Assembly (NCBI GenBank): GCA_017551675.1
Contig: JAFZLC010000010.1
Location: forward strand, 54,618-118,617
From: Paludibacteraceae bacterium
Lineage (GTDB): Bacteria; Bacteroidota; Bacteroidia; Bacteroidales; Paludibacteraceae
Direction: 5' to 3'
DNA: 64,000 bases
Part shown: positions 24,539 to 34,761 of the stretch, one piece after another
How positions within the stretch are numbered: the stretch's first letter is position 1
How the letters are laid out: each line of letters starts with the position of its first letter
Translations under genes and position numbers: made by a program
The notes under the pieces: generated by a model
Told to the model about the DNA's origin: nothing
Seen by the model: the letters and a program-made list of their open reading frames with translations, nothing else
The model's database searches: none

Positions 24539-24569
24539 TTTGTCAAAAAAAAACTTTGTCGTATCTTTG
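24539..24569 (+). promoter_or_regulatory. promoter of rpoN
   Basis: TTTG at 24539-24542 and TATCTTTG at 24562-24569 with a 19-base spacer. The predicted start near 24576 leaves a leader of about 50 bases before the rpoN ATG at 24626. Confidence 0.8.
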
Positions 24570-24625
24570 CATTATGGGATTTCAAAACCCCTCGAAATGA
24601 ATTTAAAACGATTCGTGCAGTAGAT

Positions 24626-26074
24626 ATGCTTCAACAAAAACTACAACAGAAATTACAACAGAAACTTTCTCCCCTGCAAATACAGGTGATCAAGATGCTG
24701 GAGATTCCTAATCTTGAACTGGAGGAAAGAATCAAACAGGAGATTGAAGCAAATCCCGCTCTGGAGGAAGGAGACGACGAAACCCGCGAATCTGAAGACA
24801 AGATAAAGGAAGAGGAAGATTACAACACAGACGAAAACGAAGATTATTCCCTCGACGATTATAGAGACGAAGACGACATCCCCGACTACAAACTTTACCA
24901 ACCTACTGGTGGTGAAGACAAAAGGGAGGAGATTAGCATGGAGAGTTCCACCACGTTACACGACTATCTGGAGGATCAACTTCACCTTCGCCACACCGAA
25001 AAGGAGATCGAGCAACTGGCCGAATATGTTATCGGCAACATCGACCAAGATGGCTACCTGAGACGAAGCGTCGAGTCGATGGTCGACGACTACTCTTTCC
25101 AATCCGGACTTATCATATCCGACGAGAACATGGCAAAAGCTGTGGAACTGGTGCAAACATTCGAGCCTGCTGGCATCGCTTGCTTCACCTTGCAGGATTG
25201 TCTCGTCAAACAATTGGAAAGGAAAAAACAAACTCCTGCCATCGCTAATGCAATCACCCTTCTCAAAAAGGACTTTCAAGATTTCTCGCAAAAGAGATAC
25301 AAACAAATAGAGGCAAAAATAGGCATGTCTCAAAAAGAGATCAAAGAGGCTATCGACGAGATCATCAAGCTAAACCCTAAGCCAGGTAGCGCTTGGGAAC
25401 CAGAAATCGTCACCAACAGCGTCCAACTCATCCCCGACTTCATCCTTGAAAACGAAGACGGGAAACTGAACTTGATCTTGAACAACGAAAACATACCTCC
25501 TCTGCGCGTCAACCGCGAATTTGCCGAACTCCTAGATGATTACACCAACGACAAGGAGAAAAACCGCAGCAAAAAAGATGCTGCACTCTTCGTCAAACAA
25601 AAACTGGATGCCGCAAAGTGGTTTATCGATGCGGTCAAACAACGTCAGGAGACCCTAATGAGAACTCTCAACGCCATTATCGAGAAACAACATGATTTCT
25701 TTATCGATGGCGACGAAACAAAACTAAAACCGCTGATTCTTAAAGACATCGCTGAAATGACTGGCTACGATGTATCCACCATCTCACGCGTGAGCAACAG
25801 CAAATACATCCAAACACAATTTGGTGTCTTCCCCATCAAATACTTCTTCTCCGAAAGTATGCAAACAAGCGATGGTGAGGAGGTATCCAGCAACGAGATA
25901 AAAGCTATCGTGGAGGAGTTGATCAAAAACGAAGACAAGTCTAGTCCGCTGACCGACGACCGTCTGACAGAACTACTCAAAGACAAGGGGTACAACATTG
26001 CCCGCCGAACAGTAGCAAAGTATCGCGAGCAAATTGGATTCCCTGTGGCTCGTCTCAGAAAGGAAATTTTATAA
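24626..26074 (+). CDS. rpoN: RNA polymerase sigma-54 factor
   Basis: 482-aa sigma-54. Region I is the Gln/Leu-rich N-terminus (LQQKLQQKLSPLQIQVIKML...LEERIKQEIEANPALEE) that contacts enhancer-binding ATPases. Region II is a short acidic linker (about 50-105). The core-binding domain follows (about 110-290). The helix-turn-helix is around DIAEMTGYDVSTISRVSNSKYIQT, and the RpoN box is near the C-terminus as ARRTVAKYRE. It reads -24/-12 promoters and needs an activator; none is encoded in this window. The downstream membrane protein gene starts 40 bases later. Confidence 0.96.
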   Translation: MLQQKLQQKLQQKLSPLQIQVIKMLEIPNLELEERIKQEIEANPALEEGDDETRESEDKIKEEEDYNTDENEDYSLDDYRDEDDIPDYKLYQPTGGEDKREEISMESSTTLHDYLEDQLHLRHTEKEIEQLAEYVIGNIDQDGYLRRSVESMVDDYSFQSGLIISDENMAKAVELVQTFEPAGIACFTLQDCLVKQLERKKQTPAIANAITLLKKDFQDFSQKRYKQIEAKIGMSQKEIKEAIDEIIKLNPKPGSAWEPEIVTNSVQLIPDFILENEDGKLNLILNNENIPPLRVNREFAELLDDYTNDKEKNRSKKDAALFVKQKLDAAKWFIDAVKQRQETLMRTLNAIIEKQHDFFIDGDETKLKPLILKDIAEMTGYDVSTISRVSNSKYIQTQFGVFPIKYFFSESMQTSDGEEVSSNEIKAIVEELIKNEDKSSPLTDDRLTELLKDKGYNIARRTVAKYREQIGFPVARLRKEIL

Positions 26075-26114
26075 AATCATCGATTTCATCGTTATTTTTC
26101 ATAGTTACAAGAAA

Positions 26115-26858
26115 ATGGAAAATCCAATGGCAGAAACAGAAGAACAAAATGAACAGGCGACCAGGACCTTCACTTACGACCCAATCGATCCCGACGAAGG
26201 AAGTAAGAGAAAAATTGTCTTAAACACAATCTCAAAGGTTATATCCACCATACTTTTCCCTCTCTTCATTCCTATGTATGGAATGATTTTGTTACTGAAC
26301 ATGTCTGCCTTTTCATGCTTCCCCAAAGCAAACATCCGACTCTTTTACTACGTTATTGTTTTTTTCGCTATACTGATACCATTGTTCTTCTATCAGTTAC
26401 TAGCTTTCACCAAGGTTATATCCGACGTGAGGATGTACAAGAAAGAGGATCGGGTCATTCCCTACATCATCACAAGCATCTGCTTTTTCTTGGGTTCCTT
26501 TTTCCTCTATCGTGGTTGGATGCCCCTACATATTGTCAACATTGCCGCTGCCACTTCCATAGCGATATTGATAGATGCTATCGTCAGTAAATGGTGGCAA
26601 ATCAGTGCCCACATGACAGGCATTGGGGCGTTGGTTGCTGGTATTTTCCTCGTGGGACTCGGACTTCATGTGAATACAACAATCATCCTCATGATAGCTC
26701 TTTTAGCAGCTGGATTGTTGGCAAGCGCTCGCCTGCAACTGAAAAGACACACTCCCCTACAACTACTGGCAGGTTTCTTAAACGGATACCTCTGTGTTCT
26801 CTTTTTATCTAAAATCAGATGGGATGCTTTGATGAAGATCATCAACGATCTTCTTTAA
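26115..26858 (+). CDS. PAP2-like multi-pass inner membrane protein
   Basis: 247 aa from the ATG at 26115. A longer frame reaching back into rpoN is ignored because it would overlap by 41 bases and add a non-conserved stretch. About six hydrophobic segments follow a charged N-terminus of about 35 residues. Two segments weakly resemble PAP2 phosphatase motifs: MYKKEDRVIPY (K-x5..6-R-x-P) and QISAHMTGIGA (S-x-H). The canonical PSGH and SRxxxxxH motifs are not convincing, so catalytic activity is uncertain. It is likely co-transcribed with rpoN. Its last 17 bases overlap the convergent exonuclease gene. Confidence 0.65.
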   Translation: MENPMAETEEQNEQATRTFTYDPIDPDEGSKRKIVLNTISKVISTILFPLFIPMYGMILLLNMSAFSCFPKANIRLFYYVIVFFAILIPLFFYQLLAFTKVISDVRMYKKEDRVIPYIITSICFFLGSFFLYRGWMPLHIVNIAAATSIAILIDAIVSKWWQISAHMTGIGALVAGIFLVGLGLHVNTTIILMIALLAAGLLASARLQLKRHTPLQLLAGFLNGYLCVLFLSKIRWDALMKIINDLL

Positions 26859-29800
26859 TCTTCACATTACAAATAGAACGGAAATCGCAATATTTACAAT
26901 CATGATCATTGCGGACTCCCTCAAATGGGATAGTTGGGTCGAATAGGTTTCGAATCACTCCCGATAACCCTTCTCTCAACTCGTCAAAATATTCATTGGC
27001 AGAAACAACCTCTTGTTTATACTTCCTTCCGATCATTACATTCGTGTCTTCCGGACTTTTACACTTCTGCAGATAGGCAATAGCTGGTTTCACACTTTTA
27101 TTCCCATTCTTCATCGCATACATGTATGAATACAAGAAAACCTGCAATCCATACGCATACCGTTTCTCATCCTGCACAAACAATTCTGAAACAGAATCAA
27201 AAGCCGACGACTCACCTCCGGTTTTATAATCCAAGATCCTGATGATTCCCTCCTTTTTATCAAGACGGTCGATTGTACCTGCAATCCTAATTTTCACCTG
27301 CGATTTGTCTGGCATTTCAATTGGCAACTCAATATCGCATTTCTCCTCAGTACCCATAATCTCAAACGGAGCATACTGAGCATCCACCCTCAACATCTTA
27401 ATCACATAACGCACAACAGCATCCCTGTTCATCAATTGAAGACCTGACATCTCTGGCATCGTTGCCTCATCATCGGCAAGTCTGAAATAATTGATTTTGA
27501 AAGACTTGTCCACATAACGTTCTATTTTGGAATAGAACTCCTTGTATTCGTTGGTACGCTTCAAATCTCGATCCTCCTCATCACGGAACATAAAATCAGG
27601 AAAATCCGTAGGTTGAATGAGTTTACGATTCAATTGCACAGCCAAGTCCTCGTAATAATACTGCATGGCAGCATGAAAGATGGTACCGAACTCATTGCTC
27701 TGCACCTCATCTGAAAGTTCATCTTGTCGTTGCAATCCAAGCAATTTGGCAAAATAGAATCGAAGTGGACAACTGATCAGGCTATTGAGTGAAGATGGGG
27801 AAAAAGAGACGGTTCCATCGGCATTTAAATCATATAACTGATGCAGTCGTTGTATGACTTCAGGGCTCTTCTCCACGATGACGTTGTGTGACTCTCCAAT
27901 AGGAGCCTCTGAGGCAATTTGCTTGCGTATATACTGATTATTTTTCGCCTCTACCATCAGTTGCAAAAGGAAACGACTCATCTGTCCCTTGGTGGAATGA
28001 TCTGGCGAACTATTATACATCACAGTGACATGCTCCGCACGCTGTAGCAGACGATAGAAATAGTAGGCATACAGAGAGTTCTTATGCTCGATAGTGGTCA
28101 TGCCATATCCCTTGCGTAGGGAATAAGGGATAAAGGAGCTCTCCTTTCCTGATTTCGGCAAAACGCCCTCGTTGGCCGATAAAAGAATGACATTGGTGAA
28201 ATCCAAGTTACGAGTCTCCAAGAATCCCATCACCTGGGTACCCAAAATTTGATTTCCAGTAAACGGAACCGAAGTGGAGCTAAGCATGGTTCTCAGCAAC
28301 TGTATCATCATCGAGAACTCCACCTGTAGTACACCCTCATCCAACAGCGAAGAGAGTCTCGTTAGAACCGTATAGATTCGATAGAGCGTCTCTTTGTACA
28401 AATCATCACATAAAAGTGCGCTTTCATCCACTTTTTCTTCTATTTCATCTTCCTCGTCCGACTCCTCTTCACGGAACAAAACGGCGACACGACGAACCAA
28501 TTCCAACAACCAAGTTAAGAGTTCTTTTGGAGTTTGACAGCGTTGGAAAAGGATGCCATATTCCTCGTTGGATGTCAGTTCATCAGACTTAAAATATCGT
28601 CTGTGGTTTTTCAGAATCAGTTCATCCAACTGTATCAATGAAGGGAATGTCGTGCGCAAATAGTAGTTGTGCAATAAAGGTGAGATGCTCGTACTCAACA
28701 ACGAGAACTGTTCTTTCACATTCAAAAGGGACAATCGTTCCTGAAACGAGAGAAGCAACTGCATCATACCGTAGATAGGGGTCTGCACAATTGGCAGACC
28801 CATGGTCACATTCACAAGAAAATCGCTTTCATCGGATAATTCAGGAATGGAATGTAAGACTGGCAGTAGCAATGTCTCATTACATAAGACCACAACAGTA
28901 TCCTCATCCGAGGCTCCCTCTGCACGTTTCTGACGTAAAAAATTAGAGACGTACCTTGCCTGCGCACTCTCGGTAGAAGAACCGATGATTTCCACCACAC
29001 GCTTGTTGCTTTCCAACAGATTGAAGGTAGGCAGTTCGTTAGGAAATTTGGAGAGGTTATCGCGCATAAAGAGTCCCGCCTCACGGAACTCCTTACTCTT
29101 ATCCGAATCCTTTCCACCGATATAGAAATCATCACAATCCCAATAGAAGAGTGCCTTTTGTGCCTTATGTAATTTCTGGAAGAGCATTTGCTCGCATTTG
29201 TTAAGCACATTGAATCCGATAAAGACATACGTCTTATCCAACGAAAGAATATCGCTTTCATCGAAAGATTCCAGGACAGACCGTTTCAGCATACCCTCAT
29301 ACGCAATCTGTTCAGAAAGCAATTGAGCACGGAAACGAGCATACAACGGACCCAACAAATTCCACAGAGACAAGAAGCGTCTTTTTAAAATTGTCTCGTT
29401 TCCATCGCGAAAAACAGAGAAAAATCGTTCCAGGCACTCACGCTGTTCATCCGTCAGATAGACATTCTCCTTTTCAAAGGGGACGCTCTCTTTGATGTTA
29501 CGAAAAAGCATTTGTGCGTCCACCATGTTGTTATCCACATCATCGAAATCCGAGAGAAGAATCTCACCCCAATGATAAAACGAATCTAGCGTCTCATTCA
29601 GCAATATTTCATCCTCCTCAGGCAACTCACTCATCTGCTCTCGTAACACCTCCATATAGGCGTTATAAAGCAAGCAGACCAGCTTAATAGAATCCGCTAT
29701 TTGCAAATTAGAATGCGACTGAAAGAGTGATTTAATGGTAGTATAGGTTGGAGACCATAGCGGATGGTCGCTCTGTCCTTTCGAACCGACTGCATCCAAC

Positions 29801-29925
29801 AGATAATCGTTAAAGAAGAGTTGCGCACGATTATTAGGGAAGACGACGATCAAATCAGACAAGTCATCTCCATACTTACGCACGATATCCTCTGCAACCG
29901 ATTGAAGAAATGGAACTCCGAACAT
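26842..29925 (-). CDS. AddB/RexB-like PD-(D/E)XK exonuclease-helicase subunit
   Basis: 1027 aa. The N-terminal part starts FLQSVAEDIVRKYGDDL and has the UvrD-like degenerate helicase lobes seen in AddB. The C-terminal PD-(D/E)XK nuclease domain (about 730-1020) contains the nuclease motif RILDYKTGG. The last residues hold a cysteine cluster, CKYCDFRSICN, which with an upstream Cys (SCPLRFYFAKL around residue 717) makes the 4Fe-4S site typical of AddB. Its role would be double-strand break processing with an AddA-type helicase partner, which is not in the window. It overlaps the preceding convergent gene by 17 bases. Confidence 0.85.
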   Translation of the reverse strand: MFGVPFLQSVAEDIVRKYGDDLSDLIVVFPNNRAQLFFNDYLLDAVGSKGQSDHPLWSPTYTTIKSLFQSHSNLQIADSIKLVCLLYNAYMEVLREQMSELPEEDEILLNETLDSFYHWGEILLSDFDDVDNNMVDAQMLFRNIKESVPFEKENVYLTDEQRECLERFFSVFRDGNETILKRRFLSLWNLLGPLYARFRAQLLSEQIAYEGMLKRSVLESFDESDILSLDKTYVFIGFNVLNKCEQMLFQKLHKAQKALFYWDCDDFYIGGKDSDKSKEFREAGLFMRDNLSKFPNELPTFNLLESNKRVVEIIGSSTESAQARYVSNFLRQKRAEGASDEDTVVVLCNETLLLPVLHSIPELSDESDFLVNVTMGLPIVQTPIYGMMQLLLSFQERLSLLNVKEQFSLLSTSISPLLHNYYLRTTFPSLIQLDELILKNHRRYFKSDELTSNEEYGILFQRCQTPKELLTWLLELVRRVAVLFREEESDEEDEIEEKVDESALLCDDLYKETLYRIYTVLTRLSSLLDEGVLQVEFSMMIQLLRTMLSSTSVPFTGNQILGTQVMGFLETRNLDFTNVILLSANEGVLPKSGKESSFIPYSLRKGYGMTTIEHKNSLYAYYFYRLLQRAEHVTVMYNSSPDHSTKGQMSRFLLQLMVEAKNNQYIRKQIASEAPIGESHNVIVEKSPEVIQRLHQLYDLNADGTVSFSPSSLNSLISCPLRFYFAKLLGLQRQDELSDEVQSNEFGTIFHAAMQYYYEDLAVQLNRKLIQPTDFPDFMFRDEEDRDLKRTNEYKEFYSKIERYVDKSFKINYFRLADDEATMPEMSGLQLMNRDAVVRYVIKMLRVDAQYAPFEIMGTEEKCDIELPIEMPDKSQVKIRIAGTIDRLDKKEGIIRILDYKTGGESSAFDSVSELFVQDEKRYAYGLQVFLYSYMYAMKNGNKSVKPAIAYLQKCKSPEDTNVMIGRKYKQEVVSANEYFDELREGLSGVIRNLFDPTIPFEGVRNDHDCKYCDFRSICNVKIKEDR

Positions 29926-29944
29926 ATATTCAAATTTATTGTCA

Positions 29945-29952
29945 CAAATATA
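29945..29952 (-). promoter_or_regulatory. candidate -7 element for the AddB-like gene
   Basis: Minus-strand TATATTTG, about 20 bases before the start codon at 29925. The expected -33 position falls inside the 32-bp palindrome and shows no TTTG, so this is only a weak candidate. Confidence 0.35.
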
Positions 29953-29965
29953 GTATTTATTTGGG

Positions 29966-30003
29966 AAAAACGCGTAGAGACGATGTGCACATCGTCTCTA
30001 CGC
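29966..30003 (-). terminator. 32-bp perfect palindrome, probable terminator after cvpA
   Basis: Perfect inverted repeat at 29972-30003, GCGTAGAGACGATGTG followed by its exact complement CACATCGTCTCTACGC with no loop bases. On the minus strand it is followed by GTTTTT, which fits an intrinsic terminator for the rimP-nusA-infB-cvpA operon, 90 bases after the cvpA stop. The GTAGAGACG...CGTCTCTAC core looks like a dispersed palindromic repeat family known to me from Bacteroides intergenic regions (recollection). Confidence 0.65.
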
Positions 30004-30092
30004 AAATTGTTTACAATGATAATCTATTATTTATTTTATTCTCTTCGATTGAATTACCCCTAATAAACGTGTTCTCTATCTCCAGAAGTGTA

Positions 30093-30602
30093 TCAACTCT
30101 GGTTTTTATCATTTTCCTCATTCTCGTTCGATTCAGAAGGGAAAACAATATGAGCCAATGATTTAATGGGTTCGTATAGTATAGATTTCCCTAATGTCTC
30201 GTCAGAAACGAAGTGAACGAAATGGTTCACCCGATCAAAAGAATAAAGCAGTACCCCCATTATCAGTAATGCTTTCACAAAAGAGGCTACTGCCCCTAAA
30301 AGCTTATCCAACCAGCCCAACATAGCTAGTTTGAGCACTTTCGAAATAAGAATGGCAGCAAAACGGACAGCTAGCATAGACAATAAGAAGACGATTACAA
30401 TCGAAACCATCTTATTCACCTCCGTCTGCCAACCCATAATAGAGACGAACCACCCAATAAGGGTCTCTCCGAAATGTTTGGCTACGAAGATACTTATCAC
30501 AATACCCACCAATGAAGCGATTTCCATCACGAATCCCTTCATAAGTCCGCGTATAATAGCGAACACCAACAAAGCAATCAATATGATATCTAAAGCAACC
30601 AT
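30093..30602 (-). CDS. CvpA family membrane protein
   Basis: 169 aa with four hydrophobic segments (about 3-25, 28-48, 63-88 and 100-122) and a short, highly charged C-terminal tail (SNENEENDKNQS). The N-terminal pattern ALDIILIALLVFAIIRGLMKGFVMEIASLVGI is the CvpA signature. CvpA proteins are linked to colicin V export and to envelope or bile-salt tolerance in other bacteria; the exact role is not known. It lies 38 bases after infB and is probably the last gene of that operon. Confidence 0.85.
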   Translation of the reverse strand: MVALDIILIALLVFAIIRGLMKGFVMEIASLVGIVISIFVAKHFGETLIGWFVSIMGWQTEVNKMVSIVIVFLLSMLAVRFAAILISKVLKLAMLGWLDKLLGAVASFVKALLIMGVLLYSFDRVNHFVHFVSDETLGKSILYEPIKSLAHIVFPSESNENEENDKNQS

Positions 30603-30630
30603 ATCCTTATCTATCCTATCCTAAGACAAG

Positions 30631-30656
30631 GAAGCGCTCCTTATAGGGAACGCTTC
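30631..30656 (-). promoter_or_regulatory. hairpin across the infB stop codon
   Basis: Minus-strand stem GAAGCGTTCC / GGAGCGCTTC (one G-T pair) with a 6-base loop. It covers the end of infB and is followed by a weak T-rich stretch. It could give partial termination or mRNA 3'-end protection between infB and cvpA. Confidence 0.4.
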
Positions 30657-33430
30657 ACTTCTACTTCTTCAAAACTTTCTATTATATCACCAATCTGCAA
30701 ATCATTGTAGTTGGCTATATTCAAACCGCACTCGTAACCATTAGCCACCTCTTTGACGTCATCTTTGAAACGTTTCAGAGAAGCCAACTCTCCGGTGTGG
30801 ACTACAATACCGTCACGAATCAAGCGGACTTTATTACCACGTTTGATCTTACCGTCACGGACAATACATCCTGCAATAGTACCCACCTTGCTAATCTTGA
30901 AGGTCTCTTGTACCTCAGCCGTACCAGTAATTTCCTCCTTCACCTCAGGCGACAACATACCCACCATAGCATCCTTCATCTGCTCGATAGCATCGTAGAT
31001 GATAGAGTACAAGCGGATATCCACACCCTCTTTCTCTGCAATCTTGCGTGCAGCCTGAGAAGGACGAACTTGGAAGCCGACGATGATCGCATCAGCTGTA
31101 GAAGCCAACATCACATCCGACTCGGAAATCTGACCGACTGCCTTATGAATAACGTTAACAGCGAACTCTTCAGTGGACAATTTCTCCAATGAGTCTTTCA
31201 ATGCCTCTGCAGAACCATCCACATCCGCCTTAACGATGATGTTCATCTCTTGGAAGTTACCCAATGCACGACGACGAGCAATTTCTTCCAAAGTCAAGTG
31301 CTTAGTCGTACGTAATCCCTGCTCACGTTGCAACTGCTCACGTTTCGTAGCGATTTCACGAGCCTCCTGTTCTGTCTCCAAAACGTTGAAGTTATCACCA
31401 GCCTGAGGAGCACCATTCAAACCTAAGATAACGACTGGTTCTGATGGTTTAGCCTCCGTCACACGTTGATTACGCTCGTTGAACATAGCCTTCACACGAC
31501 CATAGTTGATACCTGCCACAACCACGTCACCCACATGAAGTGTACCGTTGCTGACAAGGACAGTAGAGACATATCCACGACCCTTATCCAACTGAGACTC
31601 GATGATGGAACCTGTAGCACGACGGTTAGGGTTTGCTTTCAAATCAAGCATTTCAGCCTCCAAAAGCACCTTCTCCATCAATTCAGGTACGCCAATACCC
31701 TTTTTAGCAGCGATATCTTGAGATTGGTATTTACCACCCCACTCTTCCACCAAATAGTTCATATTGGCCAAAGCCTCCTTGATCTTATCTGGATTAGCAG
31801 TAGGTTTATCTATCTTATTAATAGCAAAGACAATAGGTACACCAGCGACTGAAGCGTGATTGATGGCCTCGATAGTCTGAGGCATGACGTCATCATCCGC
31901 AGCCACAATAATGATTGCGATATCCGTCACCTTCGCACCACGAGCACGCATAGCCGTGAAGGCCTCGTGACCTGGTGTATCCAAGAAGGTAATCTGTTGA
32001 CCACTCTTCAATGTCACATTATAAGCACCGATGTGCTGTGTGATACCACCCGCCTCACCAGCGATCACGTTGGTCTGACGAATATAGTCCAACAAGGAAG
32101 TCTTACCATGGTCTACGTGACCCATCACAGTAACGATAGGCGGACGAGTAACCAAATCTTCTTCCTTATCAGCCTCTTCGTGGATAGCGGCAGTTACCTC
32201 GGCACTCACATATTCTGTTTCGAAACCAAATTCATCCGCAACGATATTGATGGTTTCAGCATCCAAACGTTGATTGATGGATACCATCAAACCAAAGTTC
32301 ATACAAGTACTGATAACCTGAGTAACAGGAACATCCATCATGGTAGCCAATTCGCTGACAGTCACAAACTCAGTGATTTTGAGTTTGCTTTGTTCCAATC
32401 TCTCCTGTTCCTCCTGTTCATGCAGTCTGTTTGCCTGCATTTCACGTTTGTCACGGCGGTGTTTAGAACCTTTCGTCTTTTGACCCTTGCTGGTCAAGCG
32501 AGCCAATGTCTCCTTGATCTGTTTCTGTACATCCTCCTCGCTTACTTCTGGCTTAACAAAGCTCTTCTTGATACCCTTTTTATGGTTCTCTTTTCCAGCA
32601 TTGTTGTTATTATTACCACCGCCATTGTTACCGCGGAATGATTTACCATCGTCGCCTCTTACATCTTTGTATTCAGCGATATCGATTTTTTCTTTTTGGA
32701 TTCTCTTACGTTTACCTCTCTTAGAATCTTCAGGACCACCTTCAGAAACACCTTTTTGTGAGCCGTGACCCTCAAAAGGCTTAGAAAGAGGTTTGTTGGT
32801 ACGAAGTTCACGTTCCTTTTTCTTCTCTTCCTTTGTTTTCTTCTTCGGACGAGTTTGTTGATTCAACGAATCAAGGTCAATCTTACCTACGACATTGATG
32901 GATGTTTTCGCAGGTTTTGACAATGAGAAGACATCCTCTGAGTTAGCAGAAGATTGATTTTGGCTAAATGAATCTTCATACTGACTAGACTTTGACTCGG
33001 AGGTGTTGTATGATCTTTCAGTCGTATCAGTAACAACTGTTTTAGTTTCGGAGATTGACTTCTCCTCTTTTCTGTTCTGAGAAGGAGTTTCCTGCTTCTT
33101 ACCGGACAGATTATTTAAATCGATTTTACCAAGCACTTTAGGTGAATGAACCTCAGGAGTAGGGATTTTGACCTCATTATTTGTATCAAATCCTTCAATT
33201 GAGACACTCTCCTTCTTATTTTGTTGACGTTGCTGAGTAACTTTTTCAGATTCGATTTTGATTTTCTTATTAGCACCTAAGCCTTCATAACACAAGCGTT
33301 CCTGTTCGTCGGTTAACTGGACGTTCAGGTTATCGGATGGAATTTGATGCCCTTTTTTGGCAAGAAACTCCACGACAGTGTCAGCACCGACGTTTAATTC
33401 TCTAATTATTTTTATTAATCTTATGGACAT
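30641..33430 (-). CDS. infB: translation initiation factor IF-2
   Basis: 929-aa GTPase that brings initiator tRNA to the 30S subunit and promotes subunit joining. The N-terminal IF2-N module ([28 protein letters not shown]) is followed by a long, charged, low-complexity region (about 50-330). The G domain near residue 440 has G1 GHVDHGKT, G3 DTPGHEAF and G4 NKID, and domains II-IV follow. The low-complexity region includes a Gly/Asn run (GNNGGGNNNNN). It sits 22 bases after nusA in the conserved rimP-nusA-infB order. Confidence 0.97.
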   Translation of the reverse strand: MSIRLIKIIRELNVGADTVVEFLAKKGHQIPSDNLNVQLTDEQERLCYEGLGANKKIKIESEKVTQQRQQNKKESVSIEGFDTNNEVKIPTPEVHSPKVLGKIDLNNLSGKKQETPSQNRKEEKSISETKTVVTDTTERSYNTSESKSSQYEDSFSQNQSSANSEDVFSLSKPAKTSINVVGKIDLDSLNQQTRPKKKTKEEKKKERELRTNKPLSKPFEGHGSQKGVSEGGPEDSKRGKRKRIQKEKIDIAEYKDVRGDDGKSFRGNNGGGNNNNNAGKENHKKGIKKSFVKPEVSEEDVQKQIKETLARLTSKGQKTKGSKHRRDKREMQANRLHEQEEQERLEQSKLKITEFVTVSELATMMDVPVTQVISTCMNFGLMVSINQRLDAETINIVADEFGFETEYVSAEVTAAIHEEADKEEDLVTRPPIVTVMGHVDHGKTSLLDYIRQTNVIAGEAGGITQHIGAYNVTLKSGQQITFLDTPGHEAFTAMRARGAKVTDIAIIIVAADDDVMPQTIEAINHASVAGVPIVFAINKIDKPTANPDKIKEALANMNYLVEEWGGKYQSQDIAAKKGIGVPELMEKVLLEAEMLDLKANPNRRATGSIIESQLDKGRGYVSTVLVSNGTLHVGDVVVAGINYGRVKAMFNERNQRVTEAKPSEPVVILGLNGAPQAGDNFNVLETEQEAREIATKREQLQREQGLRTTKHLTLEEIARRRALGNFQEMNIIVKADVDGSAEALKDSLEKLSTEEFAVNVIHKAVGQISESDVMLASTADAIIVGFQVRPSQAARKIAEKEGVDIRLYSIIYDAIEQMKDAMVGMLSPEVKEEITGTAEVQETFKISKVGTIAGCIVRDGKIKRGNKVRLIRDGIVVHTGELASLKRFKDDVKEVANGYECGLNIANYNDLQIGDIIESFEEVEVKRSL

Positions 33431-33452
33431 ATTACCTTTTAAGTGTTAATCT

Positions 33453-34760
33453 TTATTCTTGCTCATTCTGATCGTCATATTCTTCATCAGAATCATATCT
33501 TGCATCTGAGTCTTCAAACTCAGCGCTCAGAATTCGCAATACATCGTCAATAGTCTCCTCCTCCAAATCAGTACGTTTAATCAATTCATCACGAGGAATA
33601 GCCAATACCTGCTTAGCTGTATCACATCCAATGCTCTTGAATGTATCGATTACCCATGGTTCGATCTCATCCAAGAATTCATTCAAGAAGATATCTTCTG
33701 TGTCTATTGAATCATCGATGTCACGGAACACCTCTATTTGATACTCCGTCAACATACCAGCCAAACGAATGTTCATACCATTTTTACCAATAGCAAGTGA
33801 AACCTCCTCTGGTTTCAAGAACACTTCCGCTCTCTTGTGCTCCTCCATAATATGAATGGATGAGATTCTTGCTGGACTCAATGCTCTTGAGATCAACAAA
33901 GATGGATTATTGGTAAAGTTGATCACATCAATATTCTCGTTACGCAACTCTCTAACGATGCCATGAATACGAGAACCCTTCATGCCGACACATGCTCCAA
34001 CTGGATCGATACGATCGTCATACGATTCAACAGCCACTTTTGCTCGCTCACCAGGGATTCTGGCGATTCGACGTATGGTAATCAATCCGTCGTTGATCTC
34101 AGGGACCTCTAATTCAAACAATCTTTGCAAGAACAATGGTGATGTTCTTGACAATATAATCTTCGGATTATTATTCTTATTATCCACTTTCGCAACCACT
34201 GCACGAACAGCGTCGCCCTTACGATAGAAATCTGAAGGAATCTGCTCCTGCTTTGGAAGCAACATCTCATTTCCTTCATCATCCAATAACAAAATCTCTT
34301 TCTTCCAAACTTGGTAAACCTCGCCAATCACGATAGTTCCCACCTTCTCTTTGTATTTGTTATACAAAGTGTCCTTCTGCAAATCCAATATCTTAGATGC
34401 TAAGGTCTGTCTTAAGTTTAAGATGGCACGACGTCCAAATGAAGCAAAATCAACCTTATCTGTTACATCCTCACCCAATGAGAAATCCTCTCCCATCGCA
34501 CGTGCATCTGTTAGGGATATCTCTGTATTTGAATCTTCTAATTCCTCATCTTTAACCACCTTGCGGTTACGATAAATCTCAAAATCACCCTTATCCGGAT
34601 TGATGATCACATCATAGTTCTCATCTGTACCAAACATCTTGGATATTACACTACGGAAAGAGTCTTCAAGAACACTAACCATCGTACTTCTGTCAATGTT
34701 CTTCAATTCTTTGAACTCTGCAAAAGTGTCACTCAAACTAACTGCTTCTTGCTTTGCCAT
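33453..34760 (-). CDS. nusA: transcription termination/antitermination factor NusA
   Basis: 435 aa. It has the N-terminal RNAP-binding domain, then S1 (about 130-200), KH1 and KH2 domains (GACVGMKGSRIHGIVRELRNE and LAIGKNGMNIRLAGMLT), and one short helix-hairpin-helix region (GCDTAKQVLAIPRDELIKRTDL) with an acidic tail. It lacks the second acidic repeat of E. coli NusA (495 aa), as is usual for Bacteroidota. NusA affects pausing and intrinsic termination, which matters because a terminator-like hairpin lies in this operon's leader. Confidence 0.96.
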   Translation of the reverse strand: MAKQEAVSLSDTFAEFKELKNIDRSTMVSVLEDSFRSVISKMFGTDENYDVIINPDKGDFEIYRNRKVVKDEELEDSNTEISLTDARAMGEDFSLGEDVTDKVDFASFGRRAILNLRQTLASKILDLQKDTLYNKYKEKVGTIVIGEVYQVWKKEILLLDDEGNEMLLPKQEQIPSDFYRKGDAVRAVVAKVDNKNNNPKIILSRTSPLFLQRLFELEVPEINDGLITIRRIARIPGERAKVAVESYDDRIDPVGACVGMKGSRIHGIVRELRNENIDVINFTNNPSLLISRALSPARISSIHIMEEHKRAEVFLKPEEVSLAIGKNGMNIRLAGMLTEYQIEVFRDIDDSIDTEDIFLNEFLDEIEPWVIDTFKSIGCDTAKQVLAIPRDELIKRTDLEEETIDDVLRILSAEFEDSDARYDSDEEYDDQNEQE

Positions 34761-34761
34761 G

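Noticed and set aside
26034..26114. N-terminal extension of the PAP2-like protein back into rpoN
   Set aside because: It would overlap rpoN by 41 bases; the ATG at 26115 gives a clean charged N-terminus after the rpoN stop.
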